From contig JAKAHW010000068.1 of NCBI GenBank assembly GCA_021825285.1, positions 1-5,748 on the forward strand: a DNA stretch of 5,748 nucleotides, written 5' to 3'. Position 1 is the stretch's first letter; each line of letters starts with the position of its first letter. This document shows positions 5,656 through 5,748 of this stretch, piece after piece. The DNA comes from a bacterium. Its GTDB lineage: Bacteria > Patescibacteria > Microgenomatia > Levybacterales > GWA1-39-11. The position numbers and the translations under genes are program-made. Under the pieces are notes generated by a model. The model had not been told where the DNA came from and ran no database searches. It saw only the letters and a program-made list of their open reading frames with translations.

Positions 5656-5748
5656 ATGACGAGGCATTTTAACAGGCCAAGCGAAAAAGAGAAAAGAAGA
5701 TACCTTAGACGCAACCAGACACCGGCCGAAAAAATTGTGTGGATGTAT
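5656..5748 (+). CDS. DUF559-type (Vsr-like) endonuclease domain protein, partial (C-terminus off the window)
   Basis: The first 31 codons are present and the frame runs off the right edge. Residues 1-20 are strongly basic ('SEKEKRRYLRRNQTPAEKIV', residues 9-28), and 'NQTPAEKIVWMY' (20-31) matches the 'N-x-T-x-A-E-x-x-x-W' opening of DUF559 proteins. That family belongs to the PD-(D/E)XK nuclease superfamily and is related to very-short-patch repair endonucleases; its biological role is largely uncharacterised. The catalytic residues lie beyond the window, so activity cannot be judged. The start is secure: AAAGGAGG (5643-5650) is a near-perfect Shine-Dalgarno 5 nt before the ATG, far stronger than that of any other gene here, which may reflect recent acquisition. 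Confidence 0.75.
   Translation, partial: MTRHFNRPSEKEKRRYLRRNQTPAEKIVWMY

Overview
The window suggests an AT-rich bacterium with weakly marked ribosome binding sites. Its style (zinc-ribbon Ser/Thr kinase, DUF559 gene, spacers full of 'CTTCGCTCGGG' repeats) is compatible with the Bacteroidota/Ignavibacteria side of the tree. That placement is an impression from gene and repeat style and rests on no marker gene.

Layout. (1) Positions 1-391, minus strand: the start of a Ser/Thr protein kinase that opens with two zinc-ribbon pairs and runs off the left edge just before its catalytic lysine. (2) Positions 392-651: a divergent intergenic region with a 39-bp nested palindrome at 571-609. (3) Positions 652-3828, plus strand: a single-chain restriction-modification enzyme of Type IIG layout (nuclease-like N-terminus, N6-adenine methyltransferase core, C-terminal target recognition region). 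(4) Positions 3952-4434, plus strand: an unrecognised 160-residue protein with one N-terminal membrane helix. (5) Positions 4435-5655: about 1.2 kb without a credible gene but rich in repeats: a five-copy heptamer array, about three tandem copies of a 104-bp element, a mosaic of 'CTTCGCTCGGG' sequences with a 24-bp tandem array, a pair of 'ACGCGTCACTC' copies, and a 9-bp GC-rich hairpin. (6) Positions 5656-5748, plus strand: the first 31 codons of a DUF559-type endonuclease-like protein, cut by the right edge.

How the parts fit. The restriction-modification enzyme carries its own methylation, nuclease and specificity regions, so it needs no partner gene. The small membrane protein follows it on the same strand after 123 bp and could be an accessory, but co-transcription is not shown. 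The stretch of the enzyme gene that should set target specificity (about 3121-3660) is clearly more AT-rich than the DNA on both sides of it, as expected if a recognition domain had been exchanged. The repeat-filled spacer between this gene pair and the DUF559 gene looks like a recombination-prone accessory region. I see no complete new multi-gene system. The most interesting parts are the composition break in the enzyme gene, the palindrome before it, and the layered repeats.
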